From positions 28,582,019 to 28,646,018 of the forward strand of contig CM069608.1 in assembly GCA_035771175.1 (NCBI GenBank): 64,000 bases of DNA. Direction: 5' to 3'. Within the stretch, counting starts at the first letter, position 1; each line of letters starts with the position of its first letter. The stretch comes from Paratinospora sagittata. Lineage: Eukaryota; Streptophyta; Magnoliopsida; Ranunculales; Menispermaceae. Shown here in pieces: positions 1 to 11,302 of this stretch. Both the position numbers and the translations under genes were made by a program. The notes below the pieces were generated by a model that saw only the letters and a list, made by a program, of their open reading frames with translations, ran no database searches and was not told the origin of the DNA.

Positions 1-1345
1 AAACCTGTAGCGTGTAAGTGGTTATATCGACTTAAAACAAAACAAGATGGTTCTATTGATAAGTATAAAGCAAGACTTGTTGCTCAAGGGTATGCTCAAA
101 CCGTTGGTGTTGATTATGAAACATTTAGTCTGGTTATCAAAACTACTTCTATTAGGCTTGTTCTTACTCTTGCTCTTCATTTTGGGTAGACATTTTGTCA
201 AGTAGACGTCGATAATGCATTCTTAAATGGCGATCTTGAAGAGGATGTTTATATGAAGCAAGTTATTGGTTTTGAAGATCCTAATTATCCTCAGCATGTA
301 TGTCAGCTCTACAAGGCCTTATATGGTATAAAACAAGCCCCACGCACTTGGTATTATAAACTCCATTCATGTATTTGTGATTGGGGTTTTGTCAATACAA
401 AATCAGACACAAGTTTGTTTGTTCGTCATCAAGGATCTGATGTAATTCTTCTTCTCATTTATGTGGATGATATTATCATCACAGGCAGCAACTCTTCTTC
501 TTTGGACTCATTTATTCAGCAGCTGAATGCTTCTTTTGCACTAAAGGATTTTGGTCTACTTCAATTTTTTCTTGGTGTTAAAATTACAAGGTTTTCCCAA
601 GGTCTTCATTTATCACAATCTAATATATATTAAAGGCTTGCTTGATAAACATGGTATGTCAGATTCTAAGCCTTGTCTAACACCTATGGCTTCCGGGGGA
701 GTTTTATCTAAATTATATGGTACATGTCTTTCTGATCCAACACCATACTGAAGTTTGGTTGGTGCTTTACAGTGTTGTGTTCTCACTAGACTAAAACTAT
801 CTTTTTCAGTCAATAAACTATGTCAATTCATGAGCACACCTACTGATGTTCATTGGCAAGTAGTTAATAGAGTGTTGCGATATTTGAAGGGGACAATACA
901 TCATGGTTTACTGTTATCGAACCCAACTCATCTTGATTTGTTAGCATATATTGATGCTAATTGGGCAAGTTGCACAGATGATAGAAAAAGTGTTGGTGGA
1001 TATTGCATTTTCTTTGGTGGGAATTTAGTTTCATGGTCTTTTGCAAAACATAAGGTGGTTTCTCGTTCATCAGCTGAATTGGAGTATCATTCTTTAGCTA
1101 CTGGGGCGACAGAGTTAACGTGGATTAAATCGTTGCTTGCTGAAATTGGTGTTGAGTCTCATTCTCCACCTATCATATTATGTGATAATCAAAGTGCCCA
1201 GTACATTGCTAGAAACCCAGTGCAACATTCTAGAACTAAACATATAGAAATTGAATGCCACTTTGTTAGTGATCAAGTGCTGAAACATCAACTTGATATC
1301 CAGTATTGCTCTACTGATGTTCAACTTGCTGATGTTCTAACTTAA
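1..1345 (+). pseudogene. Copia pol fragment: reverse transcriptase and RNase H
   Basis: This is the 3' part of a Ty1/Copia polyprotein; the 5' part lies outside the window. Seen: the RT signatures QVDVDNAFLNGDLEEDVYM and LYGIKQAPRTWY, the catalytic motif YVDDIIITG, then the connection and RNase H (YIDANWASCTDDRKS, SRSSAELEYHSLA, DNQSAQYIARNP, HSRTKHIEIECHFV). Breaks: a TAG at 188-190 where a Trp is usual (FG*TFCQVD), a frameshift near 630 that moves the reading frame, and a stop near 750 before SLVGALQ. RNase H reads openly from 755 to a stop at 1343. The RT and RNase H catalytic Asp residues visible here are kept, so the decay is by indels and nonsense changes. Family known; inactivity is inferred from the breaks. 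Confidence 0.93.
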
Positions 1346-1410
1346 CCCTTATCTACTGCAAAGTTTTTGTCTTTCAAAATCAAACTCACGGTTCTCCTGA
1401 AATCATGAGT

Positions 1411-1421
1411 TTGAGGGGGAG
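1411..1421 (+). other. Polypurine tract of the Copia element
   Basis: A purine run (ttgagggggag) lies about 65 bases after the RNase H stop and directly before the LTR. This is the usual plus-strand priming site of Copia elements. Confidence 0.8.
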
Positions 1422-1663
1422 TATTAGACTATCATATGTTTTGATTATCTAGAAGCTTCTGATATTTAGTTAGAGTCTATTAGTTGGTTAAGGGTTAGTT
1501 AAAAGGTTGTTGAGAATTTTGTTTCTCTGTTGAGATAGCTGTTACAGTAACGACATGTTATGTAACTTGTATTAATAACTTTCTCGCTCATTAATGAAAA
1601 CTGACTTCTCTCTCTCAAATTCTCTCCGAGTTGTCCATCTTGAAACTCAGTTTTATAGTTTTG
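1422..1663 (+). repeat. 3' LTR of the Copia element, outer end lost
   Basis: The LTR starts right after the polypurine tract with TATTAGACTATC, a one-base change from the usual TGTTAG. It contains a poly(A)-like zone (gtaacttgtattaataact) and a CT-rich stretch typical of Copia R/U5. No clean CA end or target duplication is visible. Homology stops where the next, oppositely oriented Copia element begins, so the right edge is set by the 24-bp repeat starting at 1664. Confidence 0.65.
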
Positions 1664-1772
1664 TACCTATCAGGTGCATGTGTAACCATAAGAGTGAGGA
1701 ACAGAAACAGTATCGAGAGTGGCAATGAGTGAGGTATGAGGAAAACCATACCTATCAGGTGCATGTGTAACC
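1664..1772 (-). repeat. 24-bp direct repeat at a Copia/Copia junction
   Basis: Positions 1664-1687 and 1749-1772 are identical, 85 bases apart. On the - strand the inner copy encodes THAPDRY within TRVTHAPDRYGFPHTSL, the conserved hinge of a Copia polyprotein. The outer copy follows VPHSYG and runs into stops, exactly at the break with the + strand element. It looks like a short templated insertion at a repair junction, which is inference. Confidence 0.7.
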
Positions 1773-3283
1773 CGAGTGGAGGGTCGAGGTATAGGAACCG
1801 CAAAATCAGGTACAGATCAGTGTATGGAAGGAGTGTTGGAGAAGGTGGAAGACGTCGCTGATACACCAGACCTGGTTAAACCGCTCAATAGAAGAAGACA
1901 CATCATCAAAAGCTGGAAGAAGAGCAACAGAGGGATCGAAAATAACCTGAGATTGAAAGAAATATTGATTTTCAAAGAAAATCACATTCCGGGAGATTCA
2001 AAATTTATTTGCAAGATCATCATAACAAATAAATCATTTTTGAGTAGGGCTATATCCCATAAAGGCACACGTGACAGACTAGGCAGCAAGCTTGTGACGA
2101 TCAATAGGGGGTAAATGAACAAAACAAACACACCCAAAAGTATGAAGGGATTGATACTCAGGAGAAATGCAAAACAAATGAAAATAGGGAGAATCATAAT
2201 TTAGAGTGGTAATAGGCAAGCGATTGATCAAGTAGACAACAGTAGATAAAGCTTCTGCCCATAATTTAGACTGTACAGACGAATCAATCAACAAAATACG
2301 AACGACATCTAAGAGATGACGATTCTTACGTTCGGCGACTTCATTCTGTTGAGGGGTATAAGGACAAGAACGCTGAGAGATGATCCTCTTTTTCTGAAGA
2401 TACGTTTGAAACAAATGGGACAAGTACTCTCCCCCTGAGTCGAAGCGTAAGATTTTGATACATGTACTGAATTGTGTCTCGACAAGCGCAACAAAGCTTT
2501 GAAAGACAGAAAACACGTCACCTTTAGAACGAAGAAAATATATCCAAGTAAATTGACTAAAATCATCGATAAACGTCACAAAATAACGATACTGACCATG
2601 AGAAACAACAAGACTTACACCCCAAACATCAGTATGTATAATCTTAAAGCATTTAGTAGCACGACTACCATGCGTAGGAAAAGGTAAAGTTTTACTTTTA
2701 CCAAGACGACAAGTAGCACAATCAAAAGAAACAGGAGAAGAATTAAATGAATGGTTTTTGCCCAAAAAACCTTATTCAGAAGATGAGTCAAGACAACAGA
2801 ATTGGGGTGACCCAATTTCTTATGCCAGACTTCAGTATTATTGGCAGTAGCCATACATGCAAAAGAAATGACACTAGGAATAGAAAATTGTAAAGGAAAT
2901 AGACGTCCCACTTTAAGCCCCTTCACCATCACCGTCCCCGACACCTGATCCTGCACAAGACAACCACCACGAGAAAAATGAACATCACAGTTATGATCCA
3001 CCAATTATCCAACAGAAATCAAATTGGTAGATAATCCAGGAGAGACAAAAACATGTTGGAATGAATAACCCAAATTACCAACAACAGTGATAAGAAGAGT
3101 ACTGCCATCAGCAATCTGAATATTTTGCGTGCCTCCATACTTATGAACATCATGTAGACCAATCGTACGACCAGTCATATGATTAGAAGCACCCGAATCA
3201 ACAATCCAAAAAGAAGTGGAGTTAGTACCCGTACCTTGCAGGCCTAAAGCCGTAAAAGTGGACACAATCATCTGTTGGACCAT
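1688..3283 (-). pseudogene. Copia protease-integrase-hinge
   Basis: Protease: WIVDSGASNHMTGR near 3200 keeps the DSGA active site. GAG-pre-integrase follows, with WHKKLGHPNS and CATCRLGKSK supplying the zinc-binding His/Cys. The integrase core keeps all three acidic residues: HTDVWG, LRFDSGGEY and QQNEVAERKNR, i.e. D,D,E in the usual spacing. The hinge continues as HTFGCVCFVHLPP, VYQRR and STRVTHAPDRYGF before breaking at 1688. The frame shifts near 2765 and a stop near 3004 separates PR from IN. There is no RT downstream. Coding is degraded, but the integrase is well preserved. Confidence 0.9.
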
Positions 3284-3343
3284 GGCACGTGTGAGAACAG
3301 ATGAATCAGTGCTTACAGTGGGGGGCGCAGAAGAAGGCGATGG

Positions 3344-4170
3344 CTAAGCAACAACTTGAAACGCTTGGGATTGGCGATTCTGAGGACGTACTCGACATTC
3401 TTTGATGATATGAACCTCTTTCTTGCAGTGGTTGCAAACTTTCTTAGGACAGTTGCGAGCAATATGATCGAACTCCTTGCAACTGAAAGATTGCACTTTG
3501 TTATTTCCTTTCCCTTGTGCCGCATAGGCTACATTCACAGCTTCAGAAACAACCTTCTCAGAAGTCATACTCATCTGAGTGGATAATCGTTGTTCTTCAC
3601 GCAGTAAATCTCCCAAACAACTATCCAAAGAGGGAACCGGATTACGGTTCAATAAACCGACTTTAACAAACTCAAATTCAGGTCGAAGCTTCATCAAGAA
3701 CTGATTACGCCGACTCTCAGCATGAACCATTTGAAGAGCCGCGAGTGCCGTAGCGGGAACCTTAGAATGAACAATAGCAGAATACTCGCCCCAAAGATTA
3801 ATAAAACCAGAATAAAATTGCTCAATAGTCAAATTACCTTGATTGAAATTGTTAATTTCCAATTCCAATTGAAATTTTCAAGCGCTGTGGTCTTGGTGAT
3901 AAATACGTTGTAGATAGTCAAACAAAGCCTGAGCCGTAGGAAAACACCAAAGATTGGTGAAAAGATGGGGCTCAATCATTTCCAATAGGAAGGAGATTAC
4001 CTTAGCATCTTTGACCTCCCTTGGGCAAGTTCATTTTCATCAGTGGGAACTCAAATAGAAGTATCAATATGGGTTGATAATTCCTTCCCTTTCAAAAACA
4101 TCTTAAATTGAAATTCCCATGTAGGAAAATTCTTGCCAGTGAAGCGAACAATAGTATTCTCAGTTGACAT
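3344..4170 (-). pseudogene. Copia gag (nucleocapsid)
   Basis: The likely start is ATG at 4170 (MSTENTIVRFTGKNFPTWEF), a standard Copia gag N-terminus with the GKNFPTWEFQ substrate-like motif. The central part (ELEINNFNQGNLTIEQFYSG, VPSLDSCLGDLLREEQRL) matches UBN2-type gag. Two zinc knuckles sit near the C-terminus. The second is intact (CX2CX4HX4C in CNHCKKEVHIIKEC). The first has lost its leading Cys (VQSFSCKEFDHIARNC). A stop/frameshift near 3868 breaks the chain. The role in the family is packaging of element RNA into virus-like particles. Confidence 0.88.
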
Positions 4171-4564
4171 GATAAAAAAAATTCAGATAGCCACGACAAG
4201 GAAAAAAATAATTCTGCTGATCAAAATCACAGTTCGATGAAGTCGCACCCAAAATCGACGTCACAGAGGTTGCCGACCACCTCACAACCACCACAAAAAT
4301 GGTCGGTCACCACCACAGAAGGGTCGATTGCCACAGAGAAGGCCGATGGACACCCAGCCACCGAGAGAAAACCACCGAAAAAATAGCAAACCTGCAAGAA
4401 AGAACGATTACCTACCCCAAAACCAATCGCCGACAACCACAAAATAGTGAACCCACAAAGTGGGATGATCCAGGAGCAAAATGGAACTTGTAGAAACAGA
4501 AAAGAAATTCTTTTCTCGTCACACACGAAGGATTGAGAGCACAGAGATGAATATCAGAGTAGGG
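4171..4564 (-). other. Copia leader between PBS and gag
   Basis: About 400 bases between the primer binding site and the gag ATG. Short open frames here on both strands carry no recognisable domain. It is best read as the untranslated leader of the element. Confidence 0.6.
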
Positions 4565-4576
4565 GCTCTGATACCA
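4565..4576 (-). other. Primer binding site (initiator Met tRNA)
   Basis: On the - strand the sequence is TGGTATCAGAGC, complementary to the 3' end of plant initiator tRNA-Met, directly after the LTR end. This is the standard Copia PBS and fixes the orientation of the element. Confidence 0.93.
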
Positions 4577-4790
4577 TGTCAAAATTGGTCTGAATGCCCT
4601 TTCCTTAAGGTTTCCTTTCATTATATAGAAGAGAATGTACATCAAAGTTGCCATATTTCCCGGCATACAAAATAAGTATCATCCCTATTTACAGCCTAAT
4701 TATCTGCTATTTACAATCTTGCTTTAACAGAAAACATCCCTAAAATATCGCAAATCAAATATTCTTTGATCCTAAATTATCTCCGTAACA
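4577..4790 (-). repeat. 5' LTR, 214 bp
   Basis: On the - strand it runs from TGTTACGGAGATAATTTAGG to CCAATTTTGACA, with TG...CA ends. A TATATAATG box lies about 50 bases before the end. Length and ends fit a short-LTR Copia family. The right boundary follows from the TG start. Confidence 0.85.
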
Positions 4791-4888
4791 ATCATCACAT
4801 CCAAGCATATCATGTATATCATTAAGTACAAGATGAGGCAACATGTATACATATCAAGAGGAATATACATAGCAGAGATAAGTGTAAG
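4791..4888. other. Short spacer between two insertions
   Basis: 98 bases between the Copia LTR and the solo LTR. On the - strand it could continue the 3' region of the SIRE-type element that is interrupted at 7424. No feature of its own is seen. Confidence 0.4.
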
Positions 4889-7423
4889 TGTCACGACTCA
4901 CTATTTGTGATGTCATGACTGACACGGAACCCCGGGTATATCCTCCCTCGATATCCCCGACATCCCATCAACCTTCTAATAACACACCATAATCCCAAAT
5001 GACAACCATAAAAAAAAATCTAAGTTCATAATGTTCAAAATATATAAAATCCTACTTAACCATAAATTGCAATCCATCTATGTGTTAAGTATAAGCATTA
5101 GGTGTTACATAGTACAATTTATCAAAATAAATGCGGAAAAGTACTAAACACCTACGTCACAAAAGCGTAAGGAAAATGTCCGCAACTAAGCTTTTTCCTT
5201 CCCCTTCCTATCCATACCTGAAAGGATAAGAGTGAGGAGTGAGTTACAACAAGCTCAATGAATGTTTTCTACAAGTGGCAACATATATATGTATTTATGT
5301 AAAACATTGCAAGATCATTAAAGCCATTTAAATATCATGGATACAAATAAGATTACATACATGCTCAATATAATGCATCTTGTCATATACATGACAATGC
5401 ATATATATCATTTATAAACATGCTCATGCAATCCTAACACCTCCTGAGTAAGAATCAATAAAAGGACCTGAGTGCGTGACACCCATCGCCCGATCGACCT
5501 CTTACCCGTATTAATTTAGAATTTCTAGGATTGTATGAACCATAAGATCCGCTCACCAAGACAAGTACCATACCTAGGCGAATCCTAACATACCCAACCC
5601 ATAGAAATCCTCTGCCAGGTCCATTATTAGGGATCACCACTAGACTTACGAGATTTCTCGAAGAAAATCCCAACTAGGAGACTCTACCTAATTGCTAACC
5701 CTATTAGACTGTGCTCAAATACATTTCATGAGACATTAAATCATGCATATTACAATATATAAGCATTTAAAACACATTTCTATACTACAATGCCACATAT
5801 AGAAACCAACAAGTAAAGAAACACTCACAACTTGATTGGCTAGACTTAGACAATCCAATCCAATCCATAAGAGAGCACTAGAATGACCACAATCACCCCA
5901 AGCACCTCAATCCCCAATTTGCCTATTTGGGTTACTTAAATCAACCAAAATCCCTGCATGAAACATGATTTATACATTACTAAAAATCAGTCCATTAGTG
6001 TGCCAAACAACCATGATCAAACCAATTCCATAGCCAATTAAGATTCTAAAATGATTATACACATGAGCCAATCTCATATTGCTCAATTCAACCATTTAAA
6101 ATTAAATTAAACCATACATAACCCAATTGAATGCAGTAGGTTGATCCCCATGATCCTACCACTATAATACAAGACATTCAATCATAATTAGGGTCAATTA
6201 GGCCATTTATCAAGTCAATTTCATCAATTGACTAAGTCTAAGTCAAAATCCTCAAATTTGGACAAATCCCCAAATTCATTGAAATTTCCCAAAGTACATG
6301 GCCTAGGCCAAAATTACATTGCACTAGGGTTATCCACTAATCAAAATCAGTAAATTAGACTACTATATATCCACATTTACCCATGTATTCAACATAAATC
6401 ACATGCAAATGAACAGAAAACCCTAAGTCCAAAATCCTAGTTTAGGTCAAATACTTATAACCCTACCAATTTCTTGTTAGAAATTGGGGGTTTCACCATT
6501 TATGGACTCCCAACATCCTCTAGATTAACATATCTCAAATGCAAGACCTAATTCCAAAATGTATTTCCACCACCCTCCTTAAATTTCGGGATTCATGAGT
6601 GGAAAACACCCATTAGGTCAAAAGCAAGCTTGCATGAATGAATGAAAGTGATAGAAGGAAGAAAGAATGAGGAACAAATGATTACCTTGGGGATTCTTGA
6701 GCAAGAATGCACCCAAATCCCCAACTTTTCCCTTTCTTTTCTTCTCTCCCATTCCTTTCCTCTTCTCCAAGCTCCTTAGCCTCTTTTGGAAGTGAAAAAT
6801 GAGAGAAATCACGTCTCAATGACTTATATAAAGGTTAAGTGGCATTTTGGGCCCATACTTAAATAAAAGAAACAGTTTTCTTACTGCAATTACTTGCACT
6901 TAGATAATCAATTTCTTGCAAACGACTCCCAAAAGTTTTATGAGTTGGTTACCAACCTTATAGTAAACTTTCAGCTCAATCTAATGGTAGGATTGCGAGT
7001 TCTAACCGTTTGATCAAAAATGCGCAAGAAAATTCGCAAATCCGAGAAACAATGTTTGGAGTCTTATACCTCACAATAGACAACTCCGATCAAGATCTTC
7101 ACCGTTCATGATGAAGATCTATCGGAGAAGAATAAGCTAAAACAATTTCAACTCAATCTAACCACGGATCTAGGAGATCAAGCCATTGATGAAATCGGTG
7201 ACAAAAGTTTCTTCCTCCATGGTGTGAGCTCCACTGATCCAAAACATCGTTTTCGACATGTTTCGACGTCAAATGGGTTTCCAATCATTCTGAAACTTCA
7301 TGCGCACCCTAAACGACGTAAGATCTTGCAAAGACACTCCAACCAATGCGTGTCGAATATCATATAGTTATACGTACACATATATGGGTCAAAATGACGT
7401 CATCCTAAGGCATGAGCGTTACA
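4889..7423 (-). mobile_element. Probable solo LTR, chromovirus (Tekay/Del)-like, 2.5 kb
   Basis: The block has TG...CA-type ends: the + strand begins TGTCACGACTCAC and ends GAGCGTTACA. It is flanked by gtaag (4884-4888) and gtaaa (7424-7428), a 4/5 target duplication. No coding domain is present. It shares layout with the block at 14309-17079, in opposite orientation: a section with a 'caccgttcatgatgaag' type phrase, a CT/GA-rich stretch, and an exon-like end 'cctttcaggtatggatagg'. Long coding-free LTRs ending in GTCGTGACA are typical of Tekay/Del chromoviruses; that assignment is from memory of the family. Single-LTR state is inferred from the near-duplicated flanks. Confidence 0.6.
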
Positions 7424-7429
7424 GTAAAC

Positions 7430-7652
7430 AAAATGAAATAAAAAATATATATAACTCCCCCTATCACTGTGCTAGCACCCCCTATTACTATGCTCTACCT
7501 CCCTCTACAATATGCTCAACAGCTCCAATATCTTCTCCCCAATGCACAATATCTTCTCCCCCTTTTGAAATTAGAAAAAGAGGGATGCAATCAGAGGGGT
7601 TGACCCTGGGCATGCATTTTTGTAGCAAGATCCCAGAAAGTGGCATCAACAG
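7430..7652 (-). other. Purine-rich 3' region of the SIRE-type element
   Basis: On the - strand there are several AAAGGGGGAGA and GGGGGTGC/GGGGGAG runs within about 140 bases, after the extra ORF. SIRE-type elements carry such tracts near their polypurine tract. Which one primes is not clear, because the LTR that should follow is missing. Confidence 0.55.
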
Positions 7653-9449
7653 TCAGTCGAGTCCATCGATGTGAATTACAGCCTGGAGCTCAATACATGG
7701 AGGGGCCCTGACTATGCCTGAGGTGCGGTGGTGTAAACGTCCAAGAGGGATGGGGAGGCTCAGTATGAATCGAAGGTAGTTGTGGTCGAGATGTTGGAAT
7801 GGCCTCAATCCTATGGAGATAATCAACTCCAACGAGAACTCGAGTCGACGTGGTGTGCATAGATCTTGTGGCATGAGCAAGCAAAGTGGCCATGGACTGG
7901 AGCTGAGCATCGAAAGACATGATGCTCCCTACCGACTGGCCAACTACACCACGTATAGTGCTCTCCAGGTTAGGGAATAATGGAGGGATCGTGCTAGAAG
8001 CGGTCTCGAAAGGCAGGCGATCTCAAATGGCTATCAACATCTGCTCCTGGGCATCCATTTGTGTCTACATGGATGTCAGCATTCATGTGATCGTCGAAAA
8101 CATAGTTGCCTGTGTCGTATGCATCTCCTGAACCGTATGTAGAATAGAGACGAGAACTGATGGAAAAGACTCTGGCATGTAAGGCAAAATAAGAGGAATA
8201 GGTTTGGCCTCAACATGAGATGGTGTTGGGACCTCGACAGGTGGAGGTGAAAGATGATCTCCTGCCGATGAAGAAACTCAAATAGAAGAAGGTGGAACAA
8301 AAGTACTAGGTCCAACAACATCCAGAATAGGGGAAGGCAAAACTGCAGTGCTAGGACTGACAGTGTCAGCAAGAGGGGCTGAAGTAACCTCCTGGTCATA
8401 AGGGACATTGTCCTTTGGCTCGCCTGGAGCTCGAGCATTAGTCATGGTAGCCTCAGAATCAATCGTAGGAGGGTCACCATCTTTAGTCGAGGAGAATGAC
8501 TTCTCTAGAGCTCCCTTAGGCAATTTCTCTTTATGCATCCACTTTCGCCTTGGCTTGTAGTAATAATACCCCATATGTTTCACTATAATAGAGCCAATGC
8601 AACCATTTGGGTGTAGGTCCTTTACATCCTTCTCCGCCTTCAGATTTATACTAGTGCTCTCAAATAATTTTGTGAGGTGCATAGCGAAAGAAAGGTTGCG
8701 ATGGGTGCATCGAATGGAGTCTATGTAATCCATGATCACATAAGTAAGGTTAATGTGAGTTTGGGTGTAAAGACACCAAGTAAGAAAGAGATCAAAGACC
8801 TTGACATTGGTTCTACTCCCTTCTCGAGGCTGAAAAAGCCTTGAAACAACATTGTGGAGTAGCCGAGGAATGAGTTTTGAAAATGTGATTGGATAGGGGA
8901 TTAGGTACATGATCATGAACTTGTGTAGATAACATATTAAATGCAACCAAGGGGTCATATCCAGGGAATTTCACCACATTGTTTTCCTCTGTGGCAATTG
9001 GTTTATTCTCAATGGATATATTGAAATATATGGCAAAGAGCTTAGGAGTAATCTCAAATTTGTGTCTTAACACAGCGGTGTGAAGCACATATCCAGTGTC
9101 GCGCTTCAACTTGAGGTGGTGTATAGGATGCGAATGAGGGTAGGATACCACTTACTTTGGTAAGAGACAAAAGGAATCCACCCTTGACGTTCAAAATATT
9201 CTTCAATAGGTACCGACACCTTCAAAAGTAAGCAAAGTTTACCCAAGCACCGTTAGTTACAGTGCGAGAAACATATTGTTTGTCGATTTCTTCATAGACA
9301 ACAAGTAAGGATGGGGTACGAACTATTCCAGTTCTAGGTCGGGTAGGATGATTGTATTTTTGCTTAACACGACGTTCGAGATCGATATCTGGGGTTGGTT
9401 CTCTGGGTAGATGTGACCGAAATGGGGCTTTCGAGTGTTTTGGTGCCAT
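7653..9449 (-). pseudogene. Accessory ORF downstream of Copia RNase H ('putative plant transposon protein'-like)
   Basis: The start is ATG at 9449 (MAPKHSKAPFRSHLPR), 75 codons to the first stop, then several frame changes. The best-preserved part (about 8900-8620) reads RLLHNVVSRLFQPREGSR, KVFDLFLTWCLYTQTHINL and AMHLTKLFESTSINLKAE. From memory this follows the pattern of the Pfam 'putative plant transposon protein' domain (PF20167): LLH..., P+ G S, a hydrophobic 'DLFL..CL' strand, then 'LP/FA.M LT+LF..F.I.L'. After it come KPRRKWM, a Pro/Ser-rich tail and a region with Met/Gln-rich heptad-like spacing. Function is unknown. It has its own TATA-like box 230 bases upstream. It could be called env-like by position only; I see no signal peptide or membrane anchor. 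Confidence 0.6.
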
Positions 9450-9700
9450 TTGAAAAAAATGACGAGCTAGGGTTCGTTCAAAAGAGAGATTGAAAATAAA
9501 ATTGAAAATTGAGAAGGAGATTTACCATGAAAATCTCGTCGTTTTGATCCAAGGATTGTGAAAAATGGTTCAGAATTAAGCTAGGACGGAGTTGTGCAAG
9601 TCGTGCTAGCGAGCTAGGGCTTAGACGAGCGTGTTGGAAAAGAGAGAAATGAGAAATGAAGAAAGAGAATCGTGTGGGCCTTTAAATAGTGTCACTTAAT
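9450..9700 (-). promoter_or_regulatory. TATA-like box and leader of the accessory ORF
   Basis: TATTTAAA on the - strand (9688-9681) lies 232 bases before the ORF start. It is followed by a CT-rich, leader-like sequence that includes two 'AACCCTAGCTCG/AGCCCTAGCTCG' phrases, common in plant 5' leaders. This gives the ORF a possible promoter independent of the LTR. Supported by position and composition only. Confidence 0.45.
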
Positions 9701-9957
9701 CGTGACTCACTAGCTCACTAGCGCGCCAGTGCTACTAAGCTAGCGCGCTGGCGCAGTTCATCGAGAGGTGAATCTGCCCAATCTCCTTCTAATGCGTTGG
9801 CGCCTCTACTAGCGTACTAGAGTCTGTCTCCAGACAGCGTGCTACCATGCTAGAGCTTCCTCTAGCACGCTTGTGCTTATGGAATTTTGAAAAATTTATG
9901 ATTTTGACACTACAAACCTTATTTTAAGCACCAACCATGATCAAATAACATGATTAA
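9701..9957 (-). repeat. GCGC/CTAG-rich spacer
   Basis: Dense variants of tagcgcgctagc and ctagcacgc between the RNase H stop and the extra ORF's TATA box. The same word family appears inside the 5' LTR at 18350-18515, including a 'tctccaga' phrase. It looks like a shared short-repeat module rather than coding DNA. Confidence 0.55.
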
Positions 9958-11302
9958 TCAAAGATTACTTGCATTTGACTCACTAAACATGCCTAATTCC
10001 CTACGAATGTGAATAAATTGATCTTTTGGTAATGCCTTGGTAAAAATATCTACTAGTTGATTTTTAGTACTAACATGGATCAATTTCACATCTCCTCTTT
10101 GGACATGATCTCTAAAAAAATGATGCCTAATCTCAATGTGTTTTGTTCTTGAGTGTAGCACTGGTTTTTTTTGAAATATTTATAGCATTTGTATTGTCAC
10201 AAAATATTTTCGCACACTCAATGTGAATTTGGTAATCCTCAAGTTGTTGTTTCACATATAAGATTTGAGCACAACAACTACCGATTGCAACGCATTCTGC
10301 TTCAACTGTGGATAATGCCACTGAATTTTGCTTCTTGCTGAACCAAGAAATTAGTGAGTTTTCCATGAAGTGAAAAAATCTTGAGGTACTTTTCCTATCA
10401 ATTAGACTACCTGCGTAGTCGAAGTTTATAAAGCTCTTAAGCTCAAAAGAAGTACCTTTTGGATACCAAATTCCAAGATCAGTAGTCTCACTAATATATC
10501 TAAATATTCTTTTAACACATTTTAAGTGTGATTCTCTAGAACTTGACTAAAATCTAGCACATAGACAAACACTAAACATTATATTTGGTCAACTTGTTGT
10601 TAGATACAACAAGCTATCAATCATGCTTTCATAAAGCTTAGTGTCAATGGGTTTTCCTGTTTCATCTTTGTCTATTTTTACAGCCGAGTTGCATGGGGTT
10701 TGAATTGTTTTCAAGTTTTCAAACTTGAATTTCTCTATCACATCCTTAGCATACTTTCTTTGACTCAAGAATGTACCGTTTGGTAATTGCTTGATTTGCA
10801 GGCTAAGAAAGTATGTGAGTTCACCCATCATACTCATCTCAAATTCATCTTGCATAAGTTTAGAAAATTATTTTCAAAGATGATTGTTTAAGGCACCAAA
10901 GATAATGCCATCAACATATATTTGCACAAGAAACATATCATTATCTTTGTGTTTAATGAACAGAGTTGGATCTAATTTTCCCTTAAGAAATTTATGTTCA
11001 AGAAGAAATGTACTTAGCCTGTAGTACCTAGCTCTAGGAGCTTGTTTCAGACTGTATAAAGCTTTATTTAGTCTAAACACATGGTTTGGGTTTTGAAAGT
11101 CTTCAAAACCTGGAGGTTGTTCCACATATACTTCTTCATTGATGTACCCATTTAAAAAGTCATTTTTTACATTTATTTGGTATAGTGGAAAATCTCTATA
11201 GCAAGCGTAGGCCAATAACATTCTAATTGCCTCTAGTCTTACTACTGGTGCAAAGGCTTCCTCAAAATCAATTCTTTTTTTTTTTATTGTATCCTTAAGC
11301 AA
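9958..11302 (-). pseudogene. SIRE-type Copia reverse transcriptase and RNase H
   Basis: RT: DFEEAFAPVVRLEAIRMLLA, NDFLNGYINEEVYVEQPPGF and LYSLKQAPRARYYRL are clear. The catalytic YVDD has become YVDG (QIYVDGIIFGA), and motif A reads QINVKNDF where QMDVKSAF is usual. Both active-site changes would abolish catalysis. The connection (MQDEFEMSMMGELTYFLSLQIKQ) is intact. RNase H continues with WFSKKQNSVALSTVEAECVA, CDNTNAINISK and HSRTKHIEIRHHF, ending FSESNASNL and a stop at the left edge. Frameshifts fall near 10870, 10580 and 10150. Confidence 0.93.

Larger units (their letters stand above)
1664..4790 (-). mobile_element. Copia element, 5' half only (LTR, PBS, gag, PR, IN)
   Basis: Read on the - strand the order is LTR (4790-4577), PBS (4576-4565), leader, gag, protease, integrase, hinge. 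RT, RNase H and the 3' LTR are missing. The LTR differs from that at 1422-1663, so these are two families, not one element broken in two. The element probably landed in the 3' region of the SIRE-type element that resumes at 7424. Its right flank begins atcat, but no matching target duplication can be tested because the other end is lost. Confidence 0.85.

Noticed and set aside
4565..4576. tRNA-like gctctgatacca words, also at 17429 and 40625
   Set aside because: They are 12-base primer binding sites next to LTRs, not tRNA genes; no cloverleaf around them.
1..4790. One Copia element split and inverted in the middle
   Set aside because: The LTR at 1422 and the LTR at 4577-4790 are unrelated in sequence, so two families are involved.
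7653..9449. Accessory ORF as an envelope gene
   Set aside because: Position fits, but no signal peptide, transmembrane anchor or cleavage-like site is visible, and its best pattern match is a plant transposon protein.
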